Positions 32,331 to 44,600 of a stretch of 64,000 nucleotides of DNA are shown piece after piece (within the stretch, counting starts at the first letter, position 1; each line of letters starts with the position of its first letter). The notes beneath the pieces are model-generated. The model searched no databases. It saw only the letters and a list, made by a program, of their open reading frames with translations, and was not told the DNA's origin. The stretch comes from Pelargonium tetragonum (lineage: Eukaryota; Streptophyta; Magnoliopsida; Geraniales; Geraniaceae): positions 87,945-151,944 of the forward strand of contig JAYMTL010000029.1 of the NCBI GenBank assembly GCA_036897445.1, given 5' to 3'. A program made the position numbers and the translations under genes.

Positions 32331-33860
32331 GAGTAGTATAATAAGCTAACTATAGTACTCCTTACAATACCTTACCTTTATATAAAAAAAAGCTCCGCGA
32401 TAGGAGTATAGCTGGAACTGGGAAGAGTATGAAAGATGTGGGTCTGAAGTAACGAATATCAATAACTGAGACGCAAGGGATGAGCTACAGGACTCTTTGA
32501 CTCTTATGGAAATGCCCTGAAATTCTAGAGTAAGCTTTGGAAAATCCGGTGTAAATCTTAACTAAGACTCTGCAGAAATTCTACTACTTGTTGTGGCATA
32601 CCTTATTCCTTTTTATATTCTATAAGCTTAGTACCCCATTTGCTTGTCTTTAAATTAAGCGGTTAATTGTTTAAATACAGCCCCTGAGTTACCCTACCCT
32701 TTTTATTCGGCATGCAAAAAGGGCTATAATAAAAAGGAGGCTTTCAACTGTAGGAGGCAGGGAATCCTGATTTCAGCAACTTGAGCACAAAATTGCTAAA
32801 TTGGGAGTATTATATGAATTTTTCAGAGCCAAAAACTGAGTATTAAAGTTGTGAAGTGTCAATTACTTAACTTTGTTGCACTTTTCCTTAAACTTTGTGT
32901 CCGTACTAAAAGGTCACTTTTAACACTATACACGGACTGCTTTTTAGCAAACCTGTGGACTGTGTGAATTTAGGAGCTAGCTATAAATAGAAATCCTTGC
33001 CCCAAAACTCAAATTATAAATGGACTTAACCACACTAAAATAGGAATTCTTTCGAATCGTTTACAGGCGTTTTTGTCATTCCACATCACATAAAGTACTA
33101 ATAGCAAAAAATGGGCAAGGATTTCCCTTTAATTAAAGGGTTCGGCTGGGATTATATATATTAAAGGGGGCTTACCTACGGCACCAAGAAAGCGCTAAAA
33201 TATCAAGGATAAGTCCGAGTTTAGGCATAACCTAGGACTAGTACCTTAGTAGGACTCCACTATGTCTTTGATAATAACCGGATTTCGTTCCTTGCTTAGT
33301 CTAAACTCTTATATTCAATCTATTACTACTGAATCCGTATTAACCTGAGTTTAATAGCTTTATGCTGGGGACCCCTAATCTTTATCTCTGAGTGCAGTCC
33401 CTAATTTGAAAAGTTTATTTAGGAGCTCCCTTTAGCGAAGTAAAAAGAAACTTAAAACTTTTGAGGGCCCTTTTTTTGTTTCTTGTTATAGCCATCTTGA
33501 TGTATGGGGTCATTTTCAAGATTTTACAGTGCTTTTAATTGAAGGCTTTGTTCTTGTCAAAGCTTAGCCCTCAGCTCCGACTCATTACTACACTGATACT
33601 TAGCTCAAACTTCAATTTTAGTATTAAAGTTTGCTTAGTAGAGAAAATTTGGGAATGATTTTGACTTCTCAATTCATTTTTCCGTGTATCTCTCAATAAC
33701 TAAAACCGAGAAAATGGATACCGTAATTGACTAAAACTTTTTTAGTCTGGGTTCCTGTAAGCTATTAATTATACGAGAAAATTCCTGTCTTTAAAAGAGT
33801 TGGTTTACCTAAATCCATAAATTCCAATAAAGAAAAGGAAACCCTTTAGGGTTATACTTA
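32331..33860. other. Matrix DNA, no supported gene
   Basis: Nothing recognised beyond matrix composition. Confidence 0.4.
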
Positions 33861-33944
33861 GTGATAGAATTCCTTGTGCTGCTGAATGTACTATACTTTA
33901 CCTTCCTCAAAGAGAAACCTTTTACTTACAACTCTTACTTTAAC

Positions 33945-34040
33945 TTATTCTGTAAATTTCCTAGTCTGTTTCTTTATAGTCTCAGCACTACTCAACCTAT
34001 AGCTTTTGTTCTTTATTCCTTGTCCTTGAATACCTTTCAT
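33945..34040 (-). other. Small island frame with ATG start
   Basis: The minus strand encodes 31 residues starting at ATG: MKGIQGQGIKNKSYRLSSAE, then TIKKQTRKFTE and TAA. The same frame continues after the stop with VKVRVVSKRFLFEEGKV before a TAG. It is basic, purine-rich and Lys/Gly/Ile-biased like the islands, with a KGI motif near the start. The 64-codon plus frame at 33861-34055 is its antisense shadow. It is short, with no ribosome-binding site recognised. It could be a tiny gene or a repeat relic. Confidence 0.35.
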
Positions 34041-34287
34041 TATAAAAGAGAATAACCAACTTAACCTATATATATATATTCTAATACTTGACTTGTCTTT
34101 AGCAAAAACGAATTACTTTAGCTCTAATTTCCCTGCATCTCATTTAGAACTAGAACGACAGTATAAAAAATCCCTTTTGGGTTCTTCTACAATTCCCTAG
34201 AGTTTTCATTCCTATCCTAGTTGTTAAGGGATAGCCCTCTTATTAGCTACTATAGAGAGGAAAGAGCCCTATCGTATAGGGGTAAGT

Positions 34288-34302
34288 GTACCCAACTGCA
34301 GC
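34288..34302 (+). repeat. 15-base repeat with tRNA-like string downstream
   Basis: gtacccaactgcagc here equals 13717-13731. Right after it the two copies differ by a 3-base insertion (cag) and then share gcg. At this copy a tRNA-like sequence follows within 15 bases. Confidence 0.55.
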
Positions 34303-34314
34303 AGCGCGGAGGGA

Positions 34315-34372
34315 GGGATCTTATAGTTTAATGGTAGAACAGAATACCCATCCCATACTAAAGCTTACGAAA
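34315..34372 (+). pseudogene. tRNA-like 5' half (tRNA-Met or -Gly type)
   Basis: gggatcttatagtttaatgg at 34315-34334 resembles the start of plant mitochondrial elongator tRNA-Met (GGG then CTTATAGTTTAATTGG) with a 2-base insertion. A weak stem, AGAAT with ATACT, encloses a loop containing CAT. The D-arm GTT/AAC forms. No T-arm is found, so the 3' half is lost or diverged. tRNA-Gly is the alternative by D-arm similarity. Confidence 0.33.
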
Positions 34373-37300
34373 TAAACCCCCTTTTAGTTTTGATATCTCT
34401 AAATATCCTTGATCCAAAAAGACTGCTTACTAATACTTCCTACGATTCTAGCGAAGATTTGATATAAGGTTCCCTTTTATAGACACATTCCTCAGAAGCT
34501 GAAAATCTACCAATAACTATACACCTTAACACCTTATCTTTCTAGAGCTACTGGGTAATGTAAGGATGGTTTTTTTATTACAAGATATTGAACTAAGGAA
34601 CTCTAATAAACTACAACTTTTACGGGTACGTCCAAGATTCAACTCAAAAGCAGGCCCTTGTTTATTATGCCCTTCAAGTAAAAACGAGTTTAGTCTAGCG
34701 CTTTTTCTTTATGTGCAATGTTTTTATTTACTATGAAGTATAGCTTTATAACTAGCCCTAGGGAATCCGCTTAATAAGTAATAGTAGAGTATAAGTAATA
34801 GGAGAGTAAGAGATCGAGGAACATCTGAATCTATTAAAACCTGTTTTTTTATAGTATCCACAATTATACTAAGTTGAGCTTGTAGAAAGGCACTCTTTGT
34901 CATTCCCGGAAAGGGGCAAAAGAAAAACTCCTATAAAATCTCTCTAGGATACACTCGAAAGGGAACTATAACTATTCCTTCTAAGTCACTTTGTTTATTT
35001 AAACAATAAAGAGTCCTGGATAAAAGGGATTCTACAAAGAGAGCTTTTTTACGGATTCATTTTAGTAGTTTTTTACCTGAGAGTAGAGTATAAACTAGTG
35101 AAAGTTTGTTTTGTAGGCCCTAACCCCAGCAAGGGGATTCTAGCTTGAATTGGTACGGAGTAGCAGGAAGAATTTCTAAGGGGTTTTCTCTTTAGAGAGC
35201 TCTATTAAATAAGGAAACACGTCAAATTATAGGTCAGGGGCTGCACCTAGCGGTGTCTTTAGTAAATCCCCTTTTAGTGTCGGATATAAATCACGTTAAT
35301 CTTGAAGTTTCAAATAAAAAAAGCCTTCTTAAAAGAAAGGGTTTAAGCCCGCGTATATTATTTCTTTTGTTCTGCTTTTGCTAGGGGAGCCCCCTAAAAA
35401 TTTCTTACAATACAATATGGAGAAAGCCCCTAGCTTCAGGAGTCATTTTCCCTTTCTTTTTAGTTATAGATTTTTTTGGCTTCATTTTTGATGCTTTAAT
35501 TTTAACCCCTTAGCGATATAGGGGAAAAGGCTTGGAATTTCTTTATAGCTTTATAGAAGAATCTAAAGTGTCTTTTTCAAGGAATTTCTTAGCTCCTTTT
35601 ACTTGTGTTATAGCATAATTGAGTAGGAATCTAGTATAAATATTGCAGTGCTCCTTTTAAGGTTTTACTATCTTATGTATATAATAAGGATCCGGGTTTA
35701 TTCACTTATGTGAGGTATGATGAATTTTTAAGGGAAGTCAAATAGGAAGGGTTTCCTTTTGAAAAACTCGAAGGGTCTTTCCTAAGTTACTTATCCCTAG
35801 GCTCTAAATTGTCATTTTTAAGTAAATACTTTCAAAAGGCTCCTGCTAACGAATACCTATTAATGAGAACAAGACTTAAGTTCTTATCCAATCTTTTATT
35901 TAAGTTTAGCGGTCTTGTAATTTGGATGCTTTTTGAGAACGGAGCTCCTTACCTGACCTACGACTCTATCTAGGCCCTTAATAAGTTAAAAACCTTCCAC
36001 TTTCTTTACTAGGAACTTTTTGGCATTTTATCCCGAAATCTGCCGAGTACACCTTTCTCTATACTAAACGGGATTTAACAAAAGTGTAATTTAAGCTTTT
36101 TAGAGGTCTCATAACCAACCCAAAACTTTGGCAAGACTTCGGGGCTCTGTAAATAAGCTACAATTTTCTAAATTAAGGATTAAAAAGAAAGGGGGTATTC
36201 TCACTGTCTCCAGAAGCGGACTTCCTTAACTTATAGCACAAAACAAGATGACTCTCCACTGACTATTGACTATTACTGCCATCACATTTCAATCTTTTAG
36301 TACCGTACCGGGGGCCTTTCCAGAGGTACATTTAGTCTTGTAACATAACTCTGCGAAAGCTCTCCTATTGCTACAGGCATAACCGAGGGTGCATACAAAG
36401 ATTATAAATACGAACTGTTAAAACTCCTTATTTTTTACTTTATTAACAAATGTGCGAGTCAATGTTCTTTTTTGTACAAAACCGAGTCTAAACCCGGGGA
36501 TTCTAAGGATATCTAAACTGAGTAGAGCCGGAAACATTTCGTACAAGACCTTCTAGGAAATAGTCAAAAAATCTCTTTCTTTTGAAAAGTATAAACCGAG
36601 ATAGGATTTTGTTCCAATATTTCAGGAGATACAATAAAGGACAAGGACCAAGGCACGGAGAGCATCTTCCTTAATTCTTAATTGCAAACCGCTCAAAATT
36701 TGAGAAAAGCTGCAGACCACATTAAAACCCGGATGTAGAGTAAAGAAAAAATAACTACTTAACGGGCGAGGAAGTCAAATTTAGTAATTCTTTTTTTTGC
36801 TTTTTCGAATAAGAAGAGTACCTTGAAAAACGCTAACTCTAAGCTGACTTTACCTTCTCTGTACTCGAGTTATAAGTTGATTGATAGGTACTTTTTTTAT
36901 AGCCAGGATCCCGCCTTTCTATAGTAGGTGTCCGCGTAAATGCAAAAAAGCAAATAGGGGCTTTCCTAATACTTGTCAAGCTCAGGAGTAACATATTTAA
37001 GAGAATCCATTATTAAAAGGGACTTACAGCTTACCTCAGGATACGATTCTTATTAAGGGGATACTTTTGACCACAGTAGGGCACGGGAATTGCTTACTTT
37101 GTATATAGTGTTTAAAATCTAGTTTTTTATTCTGGATTCTCCTTGGTTTTTAATCCTAGTTGTTAGTAGGCCCTCCTGGCTTTTGATGTAATAAATGAAA
37201 TCCAACGTATATAGTTTAATAGGGAGTTTTTGAGTCTAAACCTCCGAGCTCAAAGGTAGCTAGACTTGTATTGAAATATCTTTCATTTTACTTGTTATTA

Positions 37301-38111
37301 GTAGATCCGTGTCAGGTCTATCAAAGCAAAAGAAAGAGGAGTTCAAAAGGCCCTTTCAATAGCTGAAGTAGAATTCAAAATAGGTAAAGAATGTAGGAAA
37401 ACCCCTTGTTGTTATCAAAATCTTATTATATATTATATACTGGAGTCTTATACAAGATATTTCATGAGTTATTAGAAAAACTATGCAACTTTCCTATTTA
37501 AAGAATTTACAAACTAGGCACTTCTACTAATACCAAATATTACTATAACTTGGAAACCTTTAAAGAGTCTGCTCGGGGACTATAACAAAAAGGAAATACA
37601 AGGTATCTTATTTTAGAAGCTCACATAATAATATATACAGAGTGGATTCCTTAGGGATCCTTGCAAAAGATTAAATTTAACATAGAATACACTAGGGTTT
37701 TTGTGCTTAGAAGCAGTTTTGATTAAAAACTACCTGGAACGAGAAACTCTTTTTATCTCAATTTTACAGAGTCTGGTTAGTCATCGCTTTATATTTAAGC
37801 CGCACTTACAAGTAAGACTTTCACATTTAAGAATAAACCATAATTTTTATCTTTCGTAATAACTCCTTTTGTTGTCAGAGAAGTACGCAACCTAAGAAGT
37901 ACAAGCTATTCTATTCATTAGCTTTGGCTCTATAAGGAAATCTTTAGATTTGAGTGAAATAACCCCTGCCTACTATACGATATAATTCCCTAAAAGTCAA
38001 CCTCTCTAGAACACCTAGGCAGAGTCGGGTAATGAGCAAGAAGGAATCAGAACCCCTTACTTTTTCATTTCTTGCACAAGGAACTTATAATAGAATCTAA
38101 TTCGACTATAA
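34373..38111. other. Long matrix stretch, no supported gene
   Basis: This is the stretch where I counted composition (35101-35460): GG 23 and CC 21 against about 14 expected each, TG 12 and CA 13 against about 21 each, CG 6 against about 14. Clusters such as taggggagcccccta recur every few tens of bases. No gene or RNA recognised. Confidence 0.45.
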
Positions 38112-38185
38112 CTTACTAGGAAAGAGGCTTGAACTCAGGCATGCTACACTTTTATCAAGAGCCATTTTGATTAGGCCTTCTAACA
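38112..38185 (-). pseudogene. Possible tRNA relic
   Basis: On the minus strand, a T-arm-like GAGTTCAAGCCTC follows a possible anticodon region (CTCTTGATAAAAG, with GAT in the loop). Stems are only 3-4 bp and no acceptor pairing is convincing. Low-confidence relic. Confidence 0.2.
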
Positions 38186-38500
38186 TAGTATTTCACTAAA
38201 AACCCTCCTAATCCTAAGATACAAATTGAGGAATCTCTTTATCTTCTCTAAGCTTTTTCAAAACTCTTTAATTCCAATCTCATCCGAACCCCTTAAAAAA
38301 TCCAAGAAGCTTTGCGACTCTTTTTACTATTATATAAAGTATACTAGGCACAAATTCCCTGCTTTTATTTAAAAAGCTCTTTAGATTAAGATCTAGTTAA
38401 CAGGTACTGACGGGATCTTTCTCAAGGTCAAATTTGTAAGGTTTTGAGGAATTGCCCTTAGTTCCAGTATCTGTCTTTACCACAAGGAATCAAGAACCCT

Positions 38501-38650
38501 CTATAAAAAAGAGGGGATAGCTCTCGGTCTTGGTATTAAGACTCAGATAATAGGGAGAGGGTTAAGAATAAAGCTATAAGTATTAATAAAGGGTTATAGC
38601 TTTTAAGTGTAGCTAAGGTTAAGGCAAGTATAAGGCAGGTAAACTTTAGT
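38501..38650 (+). repeat. Small GIAL island
   Basis: In the plus frame ending at a TAA (38577-38579) the peptide reads KEGIALGLGIKTQIIGRGLR. The module ggggatagctctcgg at 38513-38527 is a variant of ggtatagctctcaag. A second echo, gggttatagcttttaag, lies at about 38590. It is a short isolated family member in matrix. Confidence 0.38.
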
Positions 38651-41600
38651 TTACAGATATTCCCCTATAGATAAGAACTTGAGATTCTATTTCTCATTAG
38701 CATTGCTTTTTTCGCCTTTCTATTCTAAAATCAACAGTCTTTATGACAATGTTTTTAATCCGGGGTTTGAAAAGGTAAGAAATTCCAATTCCCCTAAAGT
38801 GATAAGAGAATTCTAAAGCAAAGGCTGCTAAGTGTTTAATTCACAAGTTTCCTTTTGCTGTTCAAAAAGTTTTATGTATACCTTCGTACTTTTTTTTAGA
38901 AAGGGACTTGAAAGACAGGGATTATTAATCTCAAAACTCGGAATAACACATTAAAATGAATGCGAGATTCTAAAAGGATTCTCTCTTATTTGATTAGTTA
39001 CCCACAATAACAAAGACTTTTCTTCTTCCCTACCCTATTGATTTTTTATAATTGGAAATGCCTCTTACTTGTAAAAATAATAAGAAATTCATAGTAAACT
39101 TTCTTGTGTTATTTTTGTAAAAGGAAACTCTTTAGAGTGAAACCTCTTTCGAATCTATAGCGTGCCTAGAAAACCTGCGGTGTGTAAGACCAAGAAAAAC
39201 TTTAACTCATGAGACCCCTTTTATTATAATTCTTATAAATGCATTTTCCATACGGAAATTTGTATAAAATTAACACTTGCAAAAACTTTCCAAATTTATT
39301 ACATAGGAATCAAATTTCTTCGGTTCCAGATTAAAATAGGAGATACTAAGTGTTTTTTTTAAGGTAAGTTTTTTAGGTACAAAGCAGGAATAGATACTAA
39401 ACTCTAAGAATACTATAATTAAAGCGCTTACTCTTTGCAACGAGACTTGTAAAATACCACAACTTAATTTACCGAGCCAAAAACCTAGAGTATCAAAGGG
39501 TAGTGAGGGATTCTCTTTTTTAGCAATAATCTAGAGCCAAGCTCTTCCAATTGGTAGATATAAATATTTATACCAGTACTTCGAGTTCTAATTAGTTTTT
39601 TAGTTTTAGGCCTCTACTAGCAGATAGGTTTCTCTTTCATTTTTAGGATATAGGAAGTTCTAGTAGAATTAGTCAAAAGGTTAGGAGTTTCTCTTAGATA
39701 TTTTGATATTTTGTAAAGGAAATCTTTCTAGTCCGTAAGCTTCAGAACTATAGGTATTAGTCTAACCTTGGAATTTTCTAGTAAGCCAGGGTAATCAGGG
39801 ACTCCTCTTTTTTTCGGTAAACCTCTTAGGGAATCTAGGAATGAAGTACAGGAATTCTAAGTTGCTTTTCCGAATAAAAAATTTAGCCTCTTCTTTTTCT
39901 TATGAAGGTAAGGAGTCCGGGTAGATGCACCCATTAAAGGTTTTTATCTTTGTTTACGTTATACGTTGAATTCATCTTTCTTTACAGGGCTCCCCTCAAC
40001 CTTGCAGTTGACTGTCTTTTTCTAAAGCTAATACGGGGTCCCGCGTAGATTTTATTTAAGTGAGTAAGTATTATGCTTTAGGAATCCCCTTATGAATGAG
40101 GTATACATTTCGAAGAGGAAACCAATTCAAATTCTTTAATTCAATTATCGAGTGTATTGCTAAGTCACGAGCAAGCAGGTAGGATTAAAACCTTACAGGG
40201 GTCTTTATAACAAGTTATCCTTTTTCCTTTTTGGGGTATTATCTGACGCAGTATCATACTTAATCTACGTGCAACTTTTGTATACTAAAATTTTATAACG
40301 TCTATAAACTAGCTATAATCCTCTTCAACAGACGTACAGGGCTTTGCTTTTAAGAGAATAGCGACCCTTAGAATTGACATGGGAGACTAGATCCTCGTTT
40401 TTGTGCTTTGAAACCCCTTTCCTAGTGGAAGTAAAATGCTTATAAAATTTGTCTAATAAAAAAGATCCCTAAGAGCTTCTTGCTATGCACAACAGCCCTA
40501 CCCACACGGAGCTCAAGATATAAGTGCCTACCCTAGAGATTAAACTTAAGATCCTCCATTTGGCAGGTTCTATAATCCGGCTTAGTTGTAAATACTTTGT
40601 GAATATATAAATCCTAAATCTTAAAACAGAAGTTTTTTACTTAGGTTAACCTAAATTTTGTAAATTTCTTAAACAATTTACTTTTAACTAGACGGATTAA
40701 CTTGGGCAGACCCGTTTTCATCTCAAACAATTGGATTAAATATTTTTCTTTGTTTGCAACTACCTGTTAAGTTCTGTTATTTAGTATTTCTCTCGAGTCC
40801 TATAAAAATTAGGGGATATGTCCGCTCTCTTTAATTTCAAGATTAGATACGCAACTCCTACGAGCGAGTATGCAATAGGTTAGCTTGGAAATTGCTTTAA
40901 CAAGTTTTCTTGAATTTCTTTGTATAAAACATGGGATCTCTATCTGAACAATACAGAAACAAAATACATATAGATTCCCCGTTTTCTTTCGGAATAAGTA
41001 TTCCACTTAAATTACGTTAGGGCTTCCTTCACAAATAGACAAAAACTCCTATCCTAATGGAATTTTTGATGTAGGTTTTCTAAACGAGCCAATATTTGTT
41101 ACAACTCTAAACTCTTAGCTTGCGCATTTCTGGAGCTAGACAAGGCCTAGAGTAATACTACACAAAAGCACTACCTTAATAAGAATAGGATAAAGAAACT
41201 CTAGGAAGTTTACTCAATTATATAAAACTTTTTTTAGAGTGCGGGAATCTTCACAACTATAATATTCATAACATAGGATGCAAACCCTTCTCTCCCCCAC
41301 TCGTACGTATTTCTTAACACTTAACTACAAATAGGGATACCTTTATCAAGTTCTTTAGTGTAGTCTTTTTTTTTAGCTCTCAGTTACTAAAAAGGGGTTA
41401 TACTTCGAGTTAGGCAATGCGTGTCAGGTTTCTTATTTCATTTTACTAGATTAGGGCTTCTTTTTCATTCTTAATTATTAAGATAAAAGCTTTCCAGTAG
41501 AGAATTGGACTAAGAAAGATCTGTAAAAAGGGGAAAAATTCCTTATATAGTGGGAGTTCAGAAAATTCTTTTTTATTACTATTAGACGCTCAAGTTCAAG

Positions 41601-44600
41601 TCAGGATTCTTCAAAAAGCCCATATCTAGAATCAAAATACTAAAGATAGACTTAATATCCTTACCTTTTTAGGAGTCTGTATGCCTTTAAATTAAAGTAT
41701 CCAACAGGGAGTGCTACTTTCTTTTGTTGTACATCTTCTTAATGAGTAGACATGAACCCCGGCCTAAGGCTTTTCAGTACTCTGATATTCCAACAGGTCC
41801 CTATATAGTTTTAAAAAATCCCTTTTACTAATAGTATAGGGAAGTTTCCTTTAAAATCTTTATATATTCTATCTAAGCGACTCGAAATTGCGAAAAAAAG
41901 CTAAGACAAGGGCTCGGCATTTTTCTATTGGTTATAGTCTTTACTAGACTACTTATATAGACTTATATAGATTAAACCTTCTCCGCCAAAGGGAGATTGA
42001 CCAAGCTTGGTTAGAAAAACCCAACTCGTCAAAACGCACTAAAAAAAGAAAGTTTTTGTAAATTTATTATAAAGACACTGGAAAAGAAAACAAGATTTTA
42101 TAAAGGGGCTCTCTTTTTAAATTAAGCCACAAGAGCCTCCAGTCTAGTTTTTAGTTTAACTAGAATTTACTGGGTTACCCGATATAAAGAAAAGCTTAAG
42201 TGTTACCTCTTACACTGGCTCCAAGAGAAAGTAAGGCCGGGCTACCTGTATTTACTCGAAACTGCACTTCTTCCTGCTAAAAAGAAATTTCTTTTGTTTT
42301 TTGAAATTAAAAGCTCAAAATTCACACCATCCAGTAGAAATTCGACAGTTTTTTCTTTTCTAATACTTACAGCAATACAAAGGCCTTATTAATAAAGTTA
42401 AGAAAGGGGTAGCAAGCACTTCTTTTGTAGATGGAAACTCAATTTCTTTTAGGTGTGGACTACTCCTTCAAAGTTTAGTATTAAAATACCGGGGTCCCCA
42501 TCAAATCAAGCATTATACTCAGGTTCTAATTACATTTCACACCCTCTTCAGCTCCTCCGATCTCTCTAGCAGGTTTGGTCCCAAATGGAATGAAGCTCTT
42601 TGGCAATGCTATATCTCGACTTTCTCTTACCCAAGGATTCCCACTAATGGAAGTCTTATCTATCTCAAATCATTACTATATCTAAGTTTCTTTCGAAAGT
42701 GCTCGAGAATCCGTTCTTACTTGCAAGTCAATTATATAGTTGTGTCTAACCCTCTTGAGTTGAGCTGGGAATCATTTTATATTAGTCTAGTCGGGTCCTA
42801 AGTTCTTGTAGTTTTATTATCTTTCAATTTCATACATGTCAGGGGATCCTCATCTCATACGGTTCGTGCTTTATGTCTTTACTTGTGTTACTCTTTTCTC
42901 AAGCTGTAGACTTTGACTCTCTTTGCAATATTTAAATTCTTTGTCCGCCTCAAGTTTTGCTTTTTTCTTACCACCGTACGGCCTGTTATTCCAATTCGTT
43001 AAGTAAATAAAGAAATTTCAACTCTAAAGCATCCGGCAAAATGGCGAAGAGCTGCGTTATTACTAGAATCTGGAGAATTAAGTGTCTCCCTATAGACGCG
43101 GATTTTATGCCTAGGTTTAATCTTACATAAGCAATACTTTACTTTAGCCTCGTTTTGGTTAATTACAGGGAGCCTTTAGAGAGCTTACTAAAAAAAAGGG
43201 TACCTTAACTTGCTTTTAAAAATCTCCCTTTTATAAGCCTCAAATACCGAGCTCCTGTCCTGTTTATATAGCCTAAACTGAAAATTTATTACGTCAAGAA
43301 ATTCTAAGCTTACTTATAAGTAGTGAACAATCAGATACTAAAGAAAACCCGCGACTCTTATGAGCTGTAATACTTCGAGTTAAAAAATTTCTACTACACT
43401 ATAAAAAAAGGATACTCCTTAAAACTGAACTGCATGGAGACTCTCTGAAAACCTGTTTTACTTTTTATACGTTAGCGAGGATATTAAGAATTGGAATTTA
43501 CTTCATACATTAAAGTAAAGGACCCCCTTTTACATCTTATAGGCAATGAGCGTTTGCGTTTTTTTAACAGGAGTGCCCGCTTTTTAAGAGTTAATAAGCA
43601 AATAGGAACATACTCCTTTGTTACTTAACTAAAAGTCGAGGTAAGGCCACCAATTAGAATTCTATAGAAATGAAGAGAGAGGGTAATATCTAATTAGAGA
43701 TATACAAAAAAATTCTCCGTTAGATCTCAAGAAATCTCGATACACCTTGTACTTTTTTACTGCTGCGAGCATTCTATAAATCTAAAATGAAAGCAGGAAA
43801 GTCCCCTATCATTTCACATTTCAATAGCACGGCTTGTTTATACACCTTAGAGTTACGCTAGCGGAGTCTAGTTTAAAAAAATTCCTGTTAAAGATGTTCA
43901 TATTGCAAAAGACTTCTATAATTGATTTCTATACTTTCGAAATTCCTGGCCCTCCCTTAGGATTCTTTCTAATCAGGATTAGCCTTACTTAACTCGTTAA
44001 AAAAAGCTTCTATTATCATTTCACGTAAAGACTTTGTTTCTAAGGCAAAGGCTTTTAACCTATGGCATTAACGAGCCCTGGCAATTTCTTAAAAATGTAA
44101 AACAAAAACCCCACACTCAAATCATCCAAGGAGATTGCTTAATTCTCTCCAGCACAAGAACTCCTTTTTCTTTTTTATATAACTTTGACTAGCAAAACTA
44201 TCTTTCCATAACACCTATAAAGGAATCTATATATAAAGGGAAGAGGTTAGCTCTGGAGCTTGTAAAACCCAGTGGAAAGATTCCATAAATTTACAACACA
44301 AATTGCGGGTTTCTCAATACATTAAAAGCGGATACAGATTGCCAAAAATTCTTACTTATAGTAGAACTCTTTCCGAGCTTGTGCCAAGACAAGAAAACAG
44401 ATGCTTATGTAAGGCTAAATAAAATTGAAAATGAGTTTTATACCGGCTTGGGGAGGTACCCTAGTTAATATCAATAAAAAGCAATACCGCTAAAATTTGC
44501 TGGAGTAACCTTGCTACGACGTACTGAAAGATTACGGATTTCTTATTCTGGGTGTTCTTACTCTGCAGTTGATTATAAGGGTAGGCTTCTTAACCCGTGT

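Noticed and set aside
33861-34055. 64-codon plus-strand membrane-like frame
   Set aside because: It is the antisense of the purine-rich minus-strand island frame at 33945-34040, which explains its pyrimidine-rich, hydrophobic codons.
34062-34078. AT microsatellite as an origin or promoter
   Set aside because: Short TA runs occur in several places (also about 53851, 54310 and 54930) with no associated gene, so no function can be assigned.
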